A DNA stretch of 64,000 nt from JAGMES01 sp023128035 (GTDB taxonomy: Bacteria > Bacillota > Halanaerobiia > DY22613): assembly GCA_030627905.1 (NCBI GenBank), contig DAOVRZ010000011.1, positions 12,735 through 76,734 on the forward strand, read 5' to 3'. Below the pieces are notes generated by a model that saw nothing but the letters and a program-made list of their open reading frames with translations, did not search any database and was not told the DNA's origin. The position numbers were made by a program, and so were the translations under genes. Numbering within the stretch: position 1 is the first letter of the stretch; each line of letters starts with the position of its first letter. Shown here piece after piece: positions 19,588 through 28,131 of this stretch.

Positions 19588-22223
19588 GATTACTAAATCT
19601 GTATAGTATCAATGGGCCAAATATTTATTCTTACTATCCTATTATAGTGATGGAAGTAGATTTAGAAGAATATCATGATGTTTATACAAATGAACTATCA
19701 GAATTTACAGAAAATCTTTTGCATCTCTTTCCTGGTATAAGGTCACATCATTGTTCTAAAGGATATTCTGGTGGATTTTGTGAAAGACTTGAGCGTGGAA
19801 CTCTTTTAGGACATGTGATGGAACATTTAGCATTAGAACTTCAAAGTATGGTTGGAAAAACTGTCAGTTATGGTAAAACCCGTTTTGTGAATGAGTTCAA
19901 TGGTTATAGAATTATATATTCTTATTTTAATAAGGCTTTAGGTTTACATGCAGGCAAATGTTCTTATGAGTGTATCAAAAAATTAGTACATCAAATGAGG
20001 ATTGATCCTGATGAAATAATCTCAGAGCTAAAAGAGACAAATCGAAAGTTTGGTTATGGTCCTAGTACACAGGTTATTGTGGATGAAGCAGAAAAACGAG
20101 GTATTCCTGTTATTCGGTTAAACGAAAGAAATAGTCCAATTCAATTAGGCTATGGAGCTAGATATAAACGGATTCAGGCTACCATTACGGATTATACTTC
20201 CTGTATTGGTGTAGATTTGGCTTGTAATAAATGGGAGGTTAAAGAATTTTTAGGCCAAATGGGTTTACCAGTTACAAAAGGCGAATTGATATTGACTGTA
20301 AAAGAAGCATTAGAAGCGATGGAAAGATTAGCAAAGCCTCTGGTTGTTAAACCTGTTAACGGTAATCAGGGAAAAGGAGTAACTTTGAATATCAATTCAA
20401 GCTCTGACTTAATACGTGCATACGAGATTGCCAGAGCTTATAATGAAGAGGTTTTAATTGAGGAATTTGTGGAGGGAAAAGATTATCGATTAACTGTTAT
20501 TAATGGGCAGATGGTAGCAGTTTCTCACCGCCTTCCGCCTTTTGTTGTCGGTGATGATTTTTATTCTGTGAGAGAATTGATTGGGAAGGTTAATAATGAT
20601 GAATTGAGAGGAGAAGGACATGAAAAGCCTTTAACTAAAATCAAGATTGATCCAGTGTTATTGGTTAGTTTAGCTAAACAGGGGTTAGCTCTAGATTCTG
20701 TCATCGCAAAGGGGAAGAAAATTTTTTTAAGAGAAAATGGCAACTTAAGTACAGGTGGAACTGCCTATGATGTTACCGAACTGGTTCATCCGGATAATCA
20801 AAAAATGGTTGAAAGAGCTGTTCGTTTGATTGGGTTGGATGTGGCAGGAGTAGATTTGCGTACTGAAGATATATCTAGACCTATTTCAAGATATGGTGGA
20901 GCGATAATCGAAATAAATGCTGCTCCAGGAATTAGAATGCATCATTTCCCGACAGTTGGGAAAAAGAGAAATGTAGCTGGAGCTATTATTGAAATGTTAT
21001 TTCCTGAAAATGATGGAAGGATTCCGATTATTGCGGTCACTGGAACCAATGGTAAAACTACAGCAACTCGATTAATTCATTATATTTTAATGCAAACAGG
21101 AAGTAATATAGGAATGTCGACAACAGATGGGATTTATCTGAATGACCATTTGATTTATAAAGGAGATACTACAGGTCCATGGAGTGCTGAAATGCTTTTG
21201 AAAGATTCAGCGACAGATGTAGTTGTTTTGGAGACAGCACGGGGTGGAATTATCAGATCTGGATTGGGATATGACCAGAGTGATGTCGGGATTGTTATCA
21301 ATGTGACCGAAGATCACCTTGGATTGTCGGGAATTGAGACATTGGAAGATTTAGCAAATGTTAAGTCATTGGTGGTCGAAACAGTTAAGCGTGATGGTAT
21401 CTGTGTGTTAAATGGTGATAATATTTATACTCAGGCTATGGCGAAAAGATGCCAAGGACAGATTGTTTATTTTACTCAAAATCCTCAAAATTCACTTATT
21501 AATGATCACGTAGGATTAGGCGGTATAGCAGTGGTTAATAATTTGGGTATGATTGAAATTTGGACAAAAGATGAGAAAATTCCGCTTATCTCTATTAGTA
21601 AGATTCCATTGACACATGGTGGAAAGGCGATTCACCAGGTAGAAAATGTATTGGCCGCTATAGCAGGACTTTATGGTTTAGGTACAGAGTTGAATTTAAT
21701 TAAGAGTGGCTTAAAGAGTTTCGCGGGGGATATTTCTACTAATCCTGGCCGTCTTAATCTGACCCAGCATGGGGGTTGGAAGGTAATTTTGGATTATGGT
21801 CATAATATTGATGGATATCGTGCAGTTATCGATTTTACCAAAAATATTGGTTATAAGCGGCTTTTAGGTGTCGTAGGTGTACCTGGAGATCGGTTAGATG
21901 AATCTATTGTAAAAATTGGACATCTTGTTGGAGAATATTTTGATCGTGTTTGGATTAAAGAAGATCATGATTTGCGAGGTCGTAATCAGGGTGAGGTAGC
22001 CAAGCTTTTTAATGATGGAATTTTATTAGGTAGAAAAGCTATAGAAGCAGAGATTATTTTTCAAGAAGAAGAAGCTTTAAAGCTTATGCTTAAAGAACTA
22101 ATGCCAGGAGATGTGGGTGTTATTTTTTATGAGCAAGATCCGAGAAAGTTATATAAAATAATTGAAGATTATATTAGTACAACTGAGGAAAGATTCAACA
22201 ACCTACTTTTGAAATGTCGATAA
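19584..22223 (+). CDS. cphA: Cyanophycin synthetase
   Basis: 879 residues, the usual CphA length. It has an N-terminal domain (to about 160), an ATP-grasp domain (about 160-470; KPVNGNQGKGV, EINAAPG) and a C-terminal Mur-ligase-like domain with P-loop GTNGKTTATRLI near 486 and LDYGHNIDGY. The two ATP-dependent halves add Asp to the backbone and Arg to the side chain of cyanophycin. The start is GTG 19584 inside the end of cphB. A palindromic repeat follows the stop codon, then ispE. Confidence 0.95.
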   Translation: MRLLNLYSINGPNIYSYYPIIVMEVDLEEYHDVYTNELSEFTENLLHLFPGIRSHHCSKGYSGGFCERLERGTLLGHVMEHLALELQSMVGKTVSYGKTRFVNEFNGYRIIYSYFNKALGLHAGKCSYECIKKLVHQMRIDPDEIISELKETNRKFGYGPSTQVIVDEAEKRGIPVIRLNERNSPIQLGYGARYKRIQATITDYTSCIGVDLACNKWEVKEFLGQMGLPVTKGELILTVKEALEAMERLAKPLVVKPVNGNQGKGVTLNINSSSDLIRAYEIARAYNEEVLIEEFVEGKDYRLTVINGQMVAVSHRLPPFVVGDDFYSVRELIGKVNNDELRGEGHEKPLTKIKIDPVLLVSLAKQGLALDSVIAKGKKIFLRENGNLSTGGTAYDVTELVHPDNQKMVERAVRLIGLDVAGVDLRTEDISRPISRYGGAIIEINAAPGIRMHHFPTVGKKRNVAGAIIEMLFPENDGRIPIIAVTGTNGKTTATRLIHYILMQTGSNIGMSTTDGIYLNDHLIYKGDTTGPWSAEMLLKDSATDVVVLETARGGIIRSGLGYDQSDVGIVINVTEDHLGLSGIETLEDLANVKSLVVETVKRDGICVLNGDNIYTQAMAKRCQGQIVYFTQNPQNSLINDHVGLGGIAVVNNLGMIEIWTKDEKIPLISISKIPLTHGGKAIHQVENVLAAIAGLYGLGTELNLIKSGLKSFAGDISTNPGRLNLTQHGGWKVILDYGHNIDGYRAVIDFTKNIGYKRLLGVVGVPGDRLDESIVKIGHLVGEYFDRVWIKEDHDLRGRNQGEVAKLFNDGILLGRKAIEAEIIFQEEEALKLMLKELMPGDVGVIFYEQDPRKLYKIIEDYISTTEERFNNLLLKCR

Positions 22224-22251
22224 AAAGTAGTGAAGTATTAGTGGTAAAATC

Positions 22252-22326
22252 TTTAACGACATTTCAGAAGGGGAAGTCCCTCTCCTCTAAAGGTGGGGGT
22301 TCAAATCCCCTTCTGAAGTCGTTAAA
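22252..22326 (+). repeat. Palindromic IS200/IS605-end-like repeat, copy 2
   Basis: TTTAACGACATTTCAGAAGG at the left pairs with CCTTCTGAAGTCGTTAAA at the right, with a 2-base bulge. Inside is a CCTCT-AAAGG-type small hairpin next to GGTGGGGG. The same element occurs inverted at 53956-54073. The interior GGTTCAAATCC looks like a tRNA T-arm, but no cloverleaf can be drawn. Confidence 0.55.
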
Positions 22327-22364
22327 CTTAAGAAATAATAACTTGTTATTATTTCGACTTTAAG
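22327..22364. repeat. Short hairpin repeat, TTAAGAAATAATAAC family
   Basis: CTTAAGAAATAATAAC pairs with GTTATTATTTC around a 2-base loop. The same sequence recurs at 53921-53965 and 57517-57555, each just upstream of a housekeeping gene. This copy precedes ispE. Confidence 0.65.
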
Positions 22365-22437
22365 ATAAGCAGGAGTTTTGTTAAAAATAGCTAATACTAA
22401 AACAATAATATTGGAAATAGTGAGAGGAGTATTCAAA

Positions 22438-23310
22438 TTGAAAGAATTGATGATTTCTGCTTATGCAAAGATTAACCTTACCCTTGATGTGCTGAGAAAA
22501 CGACCTGATGGTTATCATGATGTTGAGATGATTATGCAAGAGATTGATTTGCATGATCAGATGATTTTGAGAGAAAAGGATGATAAAGGGATAGAAATTC
22601 GTTGTGATCATCCTCTAGTTCCCGAAGATGAGAGCAATCTGGCATATCGGGCTGCAGCACTTTTGATGGAGGAAGTCGGGATTGATAGGGGTATTCAGAT
22701 AGAAATTATTAAAAATATCCCGGTAGCAGCGGGCCTTGCTGGTGGAAGTACAAATGGTGCTGCAGTCTTGATGGGATTGAATAAACTATGGCAATTAGGA
22801 TTTTCAAAAGAAGAGTTGATGAACTTTGGTGCAAGATTGGGAGCAGATGTACCTTTTTGTATTTTGGGTGGCACTGCATTGGCTTCAGGGATTGGAACAG
22901 ATTTGAAGTCGATTTCTCCACTGCCAGAGATGGAGTTAATATTGGTGAAACCAGAAATAAGTGTATCTACAAAAGAGATTTATTCAAATTACAGCCCGGA
23001 GTTGATTAATAAACGCCCTGATTTAAATAGGATGTTAAATGCTATAGATTCGAGAGATTGTCAAGGAATTAAAAAGAATCTGGTAAATGTTTTTGAAGAT
23101 ATAACCATGCATCATTATCCTAAGGTGGCAGAGGTAAAAAAAGTAATGGAGGATGTGGGTTTACACCCTGTTTTGATGTCGGGAAGTGGCCCTACTCTCT
23201 TTGCTATTGTTGATGATGAAGATACGGCAAGTAGATATGCTGAAATATTGAACAAAAAGAAGATTGGAGAAGTGATTAGAACTAGAACCAGATCAGATTC
23301 ATCCTTATAA
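22438..23310 (+). CDS. ispE: 4-diphosphocytidyl-2-C-methyl-D-erythritol kinase
   Basis: About 290 residues. The GHMP-kinase motifs are in order: SAYAKINLTLDVLRKRPDGY at the N-terminus, PVAAGLAGGSTNGAA as the ATP loop, GADVPF, and MSGSGPTLFAI near the C-terminus. It phosphorylates CDP-methylerythritol in the MEP pathway of isoprenoid synthesis. TTG 22438 is chosen because GAGAGGAG lies 9 bases upstream and the protein then begins at the family's normal position; an upstream TTG at 22378 would add 20 unrelated residues. It is followed by the nucleotidyltransferase gene 16 bases on. Confidence 0.95.
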   Translation: MKELMISAYAKINLTLDVLRKRPDGYHDVEMIMQEIDLHDQMILREKDDKGIEIRCDHPLVPEDESNLAYRAAALLMEEVGIDRGIQIEIIKNIPVAAGLAGGSTNGAAVLMGLNKLWQLGFSKEELMNFGARLGADVPFCILGGTALASGIGTDLKSISPLPEMELILVKPEISVSTKEIYSNYSPELINKRPDLNRMLNAIDSRDCQGIKKNLVNVFEDITMHHYPKVAEVKKVMEDVGLHPVLMSGSGPTLFAIVDDEDTASRYAEILNKKKIGEVIRTRTRSDSSL

Positions 23311-23326
23311 AAAGGGGGTTTCGGCA

Positions 23327-24091
23327 ATGAAGGTGGATGTAGTTATTTTAGCTGGTGCAGAGAATAAAGGGCTTTTGAGAGAGTGTAGCGATTCAGATTA
23401 TGAAGCCTTGATTGAGATCAAAGGGGTTCCCATGGTTAAATATGTTGTGCAAGCCGCTCTTGGGGCTGAGTTGGTGGAGCGGGTTGCGGTGGTTGGCCCT
23501 GTAGATATTTTACGACCTTATTTAGAGGAAGTTGATATTTTGGTTAATAGTAAAGCTCAAATTGTAGAAAATATTAGTGCGGGAATCAAAGCTTTGCAGA
23601 GTGATCGTAATATCTTGATTTTGACATCTGACATTCCCTTGATCCAATCAGATACCATTGACTTTTTTATCAATCAATGTAATACAAGGGAAGCAGATTG
23701 TTATTACCCGATTATTAGTAAAGAGGCTAATCAAAGTAGATTCCCCGGAACCCAGCGAACTTATGCTCGTTTACGTGATGGAGTTTACACTGGTGGTAAC
23801 ATATTTAGCATTCACCCAAGAGTGGTTGACGAGGCAACTGATTTTATGCGGAAACTGGTAACCTGGAGAAAAAATCCTTTGAAGTTGAGTCAGGTCTTTG
23901 GTCTAAAATTTATATTTAAATTTATCACAGGACGTTTGACTATTTCCGAACTCGAAAAGCGAGTACATAAGATTACCGGATTTTCTGCCGCTGCTTTAGT
24001 GTGCGAATATCCTGAGATTGGTTTTGATGTAGATAAGCCGAGTGATCTGGCTTTTATGGAGAAATATATAGGGTTGAGGCAGGTTAATTAA
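23327..24091 (+). CDS. MobA-like NTP transferase domain protein
   Basis: 254 residues of a nucleotidyltransferase fold: VDVVILAGAENKGL at the N-terminus (the LAGG-like NTP loop, here altered), an IKGVPMVKYVVQAAL segment, and TSDIPLI as the metal-binding motif. The C-terminus has YPEIGFDVDKPSDL, typical of this family. It probably transfers a nucleotide to a small acceptor, but the substrate is not known. It sits in an ispE-purR context after AAGGGGG, and a long hairpin follows. The usual Arg of the LxGGxSxR loop is missing. Confidence 0.8.
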   Translation: MKVDVVILAGAENKGLLRECSDSDYEALIEIKGVPMVKYVVQAALGAELVERVAVVGPVDILRPYLEEVDILVNSKAQIVENISAGIKALQSDRNILILTSDIPLIQSDTIDFFINQCNTREADCYYPIISKEANQSRFPGTQRTYARLRDGVYTGGNIFSIHPRVVDEATDFMRKLVTWRKNPLKLSQVFGLKFIFKFITGRLTISELEKRVHKITGFSAAALVCEYPEIGFDVDKPSDLAFMEKYIGLRQVN

Positions 24092-24102
24092 ATGACTGGC
24101 CT

Positions 24103-24187
24103 ATGAAATAAAGAAGTGAGGGCAAAAAACGTTGCTGGGAAATATCCATTTATGCAACTTATTTTTGCCATCATTTCTTTATTTCAT
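24103..24187 (+). terminator. Long hairpin after the ispE operon
   Basis: ATGAAATAAAGAA pairs with TTCTTTATTTCAT at the borders and GGCAAAAA with TTTTTGCC inside, with small bulges and a large loop. Likely terminator; the size is unusual. Confidence 0.6.
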
Positions 24188-24253
24188 CTGAGTTAGGTAT
24201 TTTGTATGAATAAACTTAAATTCAATAGAGGAGAATAGGTTTGGGTGTAGAAG

Positions 24254-24288
24254 TGAACATTATAGAAAAATAAATGACCTAATGTTCG
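24254..24288 (+). promoter_or_regulatory. Candidate PurBox (PurR operator)
   Basis: TGAACATTA and TAATGTTCG form an inverted repeat about 17 bases apart, just upstream of purR. Bacillus PurR binds two inverted CGAAC-containing boxes with similar spacing; only the right half here has the full CG. Autoregulation of purR is the likely role. Confidence 0.55.
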
Positions 24289-24313
24289 TTTTATGAGGGA
24301 GGTAGAAAGTTAT

Positions 24314-25123
24314 ATGCGGAGAAGTGAAAGAATTACTGCAATAACTAGAGTTTTGACTGATAATCCGCGTAAATTATTTCCTTTGGGATATTTTACCGAA
24401 AAATTTGATTCAGCAAAATCATCAATAAGTGAGGATTTGACCATTATTAAGGAAGTTTTTAAAAACTTAAATTTAGGAAGGGTAGAGACATTGGCAGGAG
24501 CATCTGGAGGAGTTCGATATATTCCGATATATGCTAAGGAAGATATTGAAGTGTTTCTTAACCAGCTTTCTGATCAATTGTCAGATACCTCTAGAGTACT
24601 ACCGGGAGATTTTTTATATATGACAGATTTGATATTTACTCCAGAAGCGGTGAATAAGATCGGTGGAATTTTTGCTACCTACTTTTCTGAGAAAGAACCT
24701 GACTATATTATTACTATGGAGACCAAAGGTATTCCAATTGCCTTGATGACTGCCAGAGCTTTTAATGTCCCTCTGGTTATTATTCGTCGGAGCAGCAAGG
24801 TTACAGAAGGGTCGGTCGTGAGTATTAACTATGTGACCGGATCTGCACGTAAAATTGAAACCATGTCTCTTCCACGGAAAGCGTTAGCACCAGAGTCAAA
24901 AGTTATTGTTATTGATGACTTTATGAAAGCTGGTGGTACTGCTAGAGGCATGATGGAACTGATGGAGGAGTTTCAAGCAGAGGTTCTAGGTATGGGAGTT
25001 TTTGTAGCCACTGCTAAGCCAGAGAAGAAGTTGGTCGATAACTATGTCTCTTTGCTAGTATTGGAAGATGTAGATAATGATACAGATACTTTAGTTATCA
25101 GGGCGTGTGAGTGGGAAAAGTAA
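24314..25123 (+). CDS. purR: Pur operon repressor PurR
   Basis: 269 residues. An N-terminal winged helix (RRSERITAITRVLTDNPRKL, then SAKSSISEDL) is followed by a phosphoribosyltransferase-like domain with the PRPP loop VIVIDDFMKAGGTARGM near residue 200. The family represses purine genes and is released by PRPP. ATG 24314 follows GAGGGAGGT by about ten bases; the in-frame ATG at 24293 overlaps that site. A candidate PurBox lies directly upstream, as in Bacillus. In Bacillus purR is followed by yabJ-spoVG-glmU; here exonuclease III and accessory DNA follow. Confidence 0.95.
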   Translation: MRRSERITAITRVLTDNPRKLFPLGYFTEKFDSAKSSISEDLTIIKEVFKNLNLGRVETLAGASGGVRYIPIYAKEDIEVFLNQLSDQLSDTSRVLPGDFLYMTDLIFTPEAVNKIGGIFATYFSEKEPDYIITMETKGIPIALMTARAFNVPLVIIRRSSKVTEGSVVSINYVTGSARKIETMSLPRKALAPESKVIVIDDFMKAGGTARGMMELMEEFQAEVLGMGVFVATAKPEKKLVDNYVSLLVLEDVDNDTDTLVIRACEWEK

Positions 25124-25146
25124 AATTATAAGAAAATTAGCTTCGA

Positions 25147-25186
25147 AAGCTAGACATACCTATTTGGGTGTGTGTAGCTTTTTTAT
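25147..25186 (+). terminator. Terminator between purR and exonuclease III
   Basis: AAGCTAGACATACC pairs with GGGTGTGTGTAGCTT (some mismatches), followed by a T-run. Confidence 0.65.
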
Positions 25187-25209
25187 ATAATTACGGAGGT
25201 GGAAATAAT

Positions 25210-25971
25210 ATGAAATTGATTTCTTGGAACGTTAATGGACTTAGGGCTTGTGTGGGCAAAGGGTTTTTAGAATACTTTAAAGAGGCAGATGCTGACATAT
25301 TTTGTGTTCAGGAAATTAAGTTGCAAGAAGGGCAAATAGAGTTAGATTTAGAAGGATATGAGCAGTATTGGAATTATGCAGTTAAAAAAGGTTATTCTGG
25401 TACAGCAATATTTACAAAGAAAAAACCTTTATCTTTTACACGTGGAGTAGGAATTGAAGAACACGAGCAGGAGGGAAGGGTGATAACTCTAGAATTTGAA
25501 GAATTTTATTTGGTTAATGTATATACACCAAATTCTAAAAGAGAGCTGGCAAGGCTTGAGTATAGAATGGTTTGGGAAGATGTTTTTAGAAACTATCTAT
25601 TAGAGTTAGATTCCAGAAAACCTGTTATTCTTTGCGGAGATCTTAATGTAGCTCATAATGAAATTGACTTAAAAAACCCAAAGACAAATAGAAAAAACGC
25701 AGGTTTTACAGATGAAGAAAGAGAAAAGATGACAGAATTATTAGGGTCAGGTTTTATAGATACCTTTAGATATCTATATCCAGATAAGAAAGATGCTTAT
25801 AGTTGGTGGTCATATATGAGAAAAGCAAGAGAGAGGAATGCAGGGTGGAGAATTGATTACTTTATTGTTGCTGAAAGGTTAAAAGGCTTAATTAAAGACT
25901 CACTAATTCATTCAGATATAATGGGAAGTGACCATTGCCCTGTGGTTGTAGAACTAGGGGATATGGTGTAG
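25210..25971 (+). CDS. exoA: Exodeoxyribonuclease III / AP endonuclease
   Basis: 253 residues. EEP-fold motifs of the ExoIII branch are complete: ISWNVNGLRA, FCVQEIK, KKGYSGTAIF, CGDLNVAHNEIDL, WRIDYFIV and GSDHCPV. It cuts DNA at abasic sites during base-excision repair. ATG 25210 follows GGAGGTGG by about eight bases; an upstream ATG at 25168 would add 14 residues with no ribosome site. Two terminators follow. Confidence 0.94.
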   Translation: MKLISWNVNGLRACVGKGFLEYFKEADADIFCVQEIKLQEGQIELDLEGYEQYWNYAVKKGYSGTAIFTKKKPLSFTRGVGIEEHEQEGRVITLEFEEFYLVNVYTPNSKRELARLEYRMVWEDVFRNYLLELDSRKPVILCGDLNVAHNEIDLKNPKTNRKNAGFTDEEREKMTELLGSGFIDTFRYLYPDKKDAYSWWSYMRKARERNAGWRIDYFIVAERLKGLIKDSLIHSDIMGSDHCPVVVELGDMV

Positions 25972-26015
25972 TGATAGTTTAGAGAAGAAGCTGAAGAATT
26001 TTACAGATATAAGAG

Positions 26016-26050
26016 CTAAAACAGTTAAGCTGCTGTTTTAGTTTTTTTGT
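26016..26050 (+). terminator. Terminator after exonuclease III
   Basis: CTAAAACAG pairs with CTGTTTTAG around an 8-base loop, followed by TTTTTTTG. Confidence 0.85.
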
Positions 26051-26078
26051 TTTGGATTGATTTTAAAATTTAAGAAAC

Positions 26079-26118
26079 AGCCACTGTGATAATTTTGTCA
26101 TAGTGGCTTATTTTTTTG
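26079..26118 (+). terminator. Second terminator before the RiPP locus
   Basis: AGCCACTGTGA pairs with TCATAGTGGCT (one mismatch), followed by TATTTTTTTG. Two terminators in tandem insulate the RiPP locus from the housekeeping genes. Confidence 0.8.
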
Positions 26119-26215
26119 TAGAGTATAAAAAGGAGGAAATTTGGTAAAAAATAAAGAATTTAAGTATAAAAAGAATTATTAATTTTTTTAGCGAAAGGAA
26201 GTGAAAAGTTAAAAT

Positions 26216-26926
26216 ATGAAACTGATAGTTGCTGTTAATAATGATAAAATGAAAAAATCACTAGAGGAATATTTAAATTCTGTTGATGAGATTGAAAAAA
26301 TATGGTGTGTAAATAACTATAATGATTTAAAACAGATAGGATTAGGAGAAAAAATTGATTTATTGATTACTGACATAGCATTAGAAGGAGAAAATGGATA
26401 TGTAATCATTAAAGAACTTAGCCAAAAAAACAAAATGATGAAAGTAATTTTTTATACTACGGTCTCTATATTAAAGTGTGAGCTAGAGACGAGTATTAAA
26501 GGATTTGAACTAGCTGATTTTGTGGTCTTACAGGAGATGGGATTAGAATGGTTGCATAGAGTGGTAGTAGAACAGTTAAAAGAAAGTGATAAAATAATTC
26601 AGGTTCCTGAAAAAATTTTAATTACAAATAATGAAACGATTTTTTTTCTGAATCCAGAAGATATTATTTTTGTTGAGAAGGTGAATAAACAGTTAGTTTT
26701 TCATATGGTCGATAAAATATTGAATACATCAGGAACTTTAAGCGACATGGAGAGAAGGCTTCCATTTTATTTTTATCGTAGTCATCGTTCTTATCTAATT
26801 AATTTGCATCAGGTTGAAAAACTTATTCTTTTTGGACGAAGCTATCAGGTGGAATTTAGAGGGACTGATCAAAAAACAATTTTAAGTTATGATAGGAGGA
26901 AAGTGTTAGTGGAAATGTTGCTTTGA
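26216..26926 (+). CDS. LytTR-family regulator with divergent receiver domain
   Basis: 236 residues. The N-terminal 115 residues fold like a response-regulator receiver: LLITDIAL keeps the phospho-acceptor Asp near 53, but the acidic pair near the N-terminus is N-N-D and the conserved Lys near the end is absent. The C-terminal 100 residues form a LytTR DNA-binding domain (EDIIFVEKVNKQLVFH, YFYRSHRSYLINL). LytTR proteins often control peptide-bacteriocin genes through direct-repeat sites. No histidine kinase is nearby. It is the first gene of the RiPP locus; a paralogue follows 38 bases on. Confidence 0.85.
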   Translation: MKLIVAVNNDKMKKSLEEYLNSVDEIEKIWCVNNYNDLKQIGLGEKIDLLITDIALEGENGYVIIKELSQKNKMMKVIFYTTVSILKCELETSIKGFELADFVVLQEMGLEWLHRVVVEQLKESDKIIQVPEKILITNNETIFFLNPEDIIFVEKVNKQLVFHMVDKILNTSGTLSDMERRLPFYFYRSHRSYLINLHQVEKLILFGRSYQVEFRGTDQKTILSYDRRKVLVEMLL

Positions 26927-26964
26927 GACAAGAAATTTGTACTTTTAGGACATATTTTTGATGA

Positions 26965-27765
26965 GTGGAGATTATTTTAAAGGAAAAAGTAGTTATAAAG
27001 TCAAATATATCTACAAAACTAGAATTTTCGGTAAGGGAGAGGATTTTTGTCGGGCTCAAGATCGCGATTGTTCATAGAGAGGTAAAACGATTAGATAAAT
27101 TGGGGTTGGAATTGAAAAGTATTTCTAAAGTTGATCAAGTTTACTTTGCAGAAAGTGAATTGGTTTTAAAGAAGATTTTGCAACAAAGAGGAAGTTTTTT
27201 GATTATTAGTGAGTATTGTGAGCATTGGTTAAATATAATTCAGAAAATTAAGATAAATCAGAAAGAGGTAAAAGTAATTTTTTATACTTCTATAGATAAT
27301 ATACAAGAACGTTGTAACAACAGATTTGATGGATTGAGAGAAGCTTGTGGATTTATTTTTGAAGAGATGGGTCTTTTCTGGTCACGAAACTTTGTGAAGA
27401 AGGCTATTGAAAATATATATGAAGAGAGATTAATACTACCTATCAAAAGAATATTGATTGAGAGTGGGAAAGGAATTAATTTTGTAGAGCTTGATGAAAT
27501 TTATTTTATTGAAAAAGTGGACAAACGGGTTATTTATCATATTAAAGATAGGGAGTATGTTATAACTGCTACTCTTGAAGAATTAGAAAAAAAGTTATCG
27601 AGGTATTTTTTTAGAAGTCATCGTTCTTATTTGATAAATATTAAAAAAATCAGTTCGATTACCTCTACTGGTGGTAGAGGGTATAAGGTTGAATTTGAAG
27701 GAATTAAAAGAGAGGCTTTGATAAGTTATGCGCGTAAAAAAGAATTGGTGCAGTTATGGGAGTGA
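26965..27765 (+). CDS. LytTR-family regulator, receiver lacking the phospho-acceptor
   Basis: About 266 residues from GTG 26965; the start is uncertain because no strong ribosome site precedes any candidate. It is a paralogue of the preceding regulator: both share VIFYT in the receiver and YFxRSHRSYLIN in the LytTR domain. The position that holds Asp in the neighbour reads LIISEYC, so phosphorylation is not expected. The first 30 residues have no match in the neighbour. The pair may work as a heterodimer or be controlled by protein level or ligand rather than phosphorylation. Confidence 0.8.
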   Translation: MEIILKEKVVIKSNISTKLEFSVRERIFVGLKIAIVHREVKRLDKLGLELKSISKVDQVYFAESELVLKKILQQRGSFLIISEYCEHWLNIIQKIKINQKEVKVIFYTSIDNIQERCNNRFDGLREACGFIFEEMGLFWSRNFVKKAIENIYEERLILPIKRILIESGKGINFVELDEIYFIEKVDKRVIYHIKDREYVITATLEELEKKLSRYFFRSHRSYLINIKKISSITSTGGRGYKVEFEGIKREALISYARKKELVQLWE

Positions 27766-27790
27766 AGATATCTGAGAGGAGAGATTAATA

Positions 27791-28114
27791 ATGAGTTGTG
27801 GATGTGAAAAAAAGTTAGAGAAAGTGGGACAAGTTACTTCAGAAGAAAGAGATGAGATTCAAAGATTATATAATCGAAAAATGTCTTTAAAGGAATTAGT
27901 CATGGTTTTGCAGGAAAACAGTGCTCAGAACTCACAGGTTGATGATGCTATGTATGAGAAAGTAGTGCAGGATATTAGTGATACTAATCAAAATTTTCAG
28001 GGTTGGTGGGATCTGATGGCACAGAAGTATCATTGGAAGAATATACATGGTGGACACTGGAGGATTGATTTTAACACATGTGATATCTTTTTGGAATATC
28101 CAACTGAATGCTAA
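27791..28114 (+). CDS. CXXX-repeat peptide modification system small protein
   Basis: 107 residues, ATG after GAGAGGAGA. It begins MSCGCEKK and has a charged helix (TSEERDEIQRLYNRKMSLKE) and a conserved-looking end with WWDLMAQKYHW and HWRIDFNTC. I recognise this pattern as the small accessory protein found beside radical SAM maturases of CX3-repeat peptides; the biochemical role is not known to me. Its last codons overlap an in-frame start of the maturase gene, which suggests coupled translation. Confidence 0.7.
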   Translation: MSCGCEKKLEKVGQVTSEERDEIQRLYNRKMSLKELVMVLQENSAQNSQVDDAMYEKVVQDISDTNQNFQGWWDLMAQKYHWKNIHGGHWRIDFNTCDIFLEYPTEC

Positions 28115-28131
28115 AGGATGGGGTGAGTACT

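Noticed and set aside
22261..22320. tRNA-like sequence (GGTTCAAATCC with a CCCC stem)
   Set aside because: Only the T-arm resembles a tRNA. No anticodon arm or D-arm can be drawn, and the sequence is part of a dispersed palindromic repeat.
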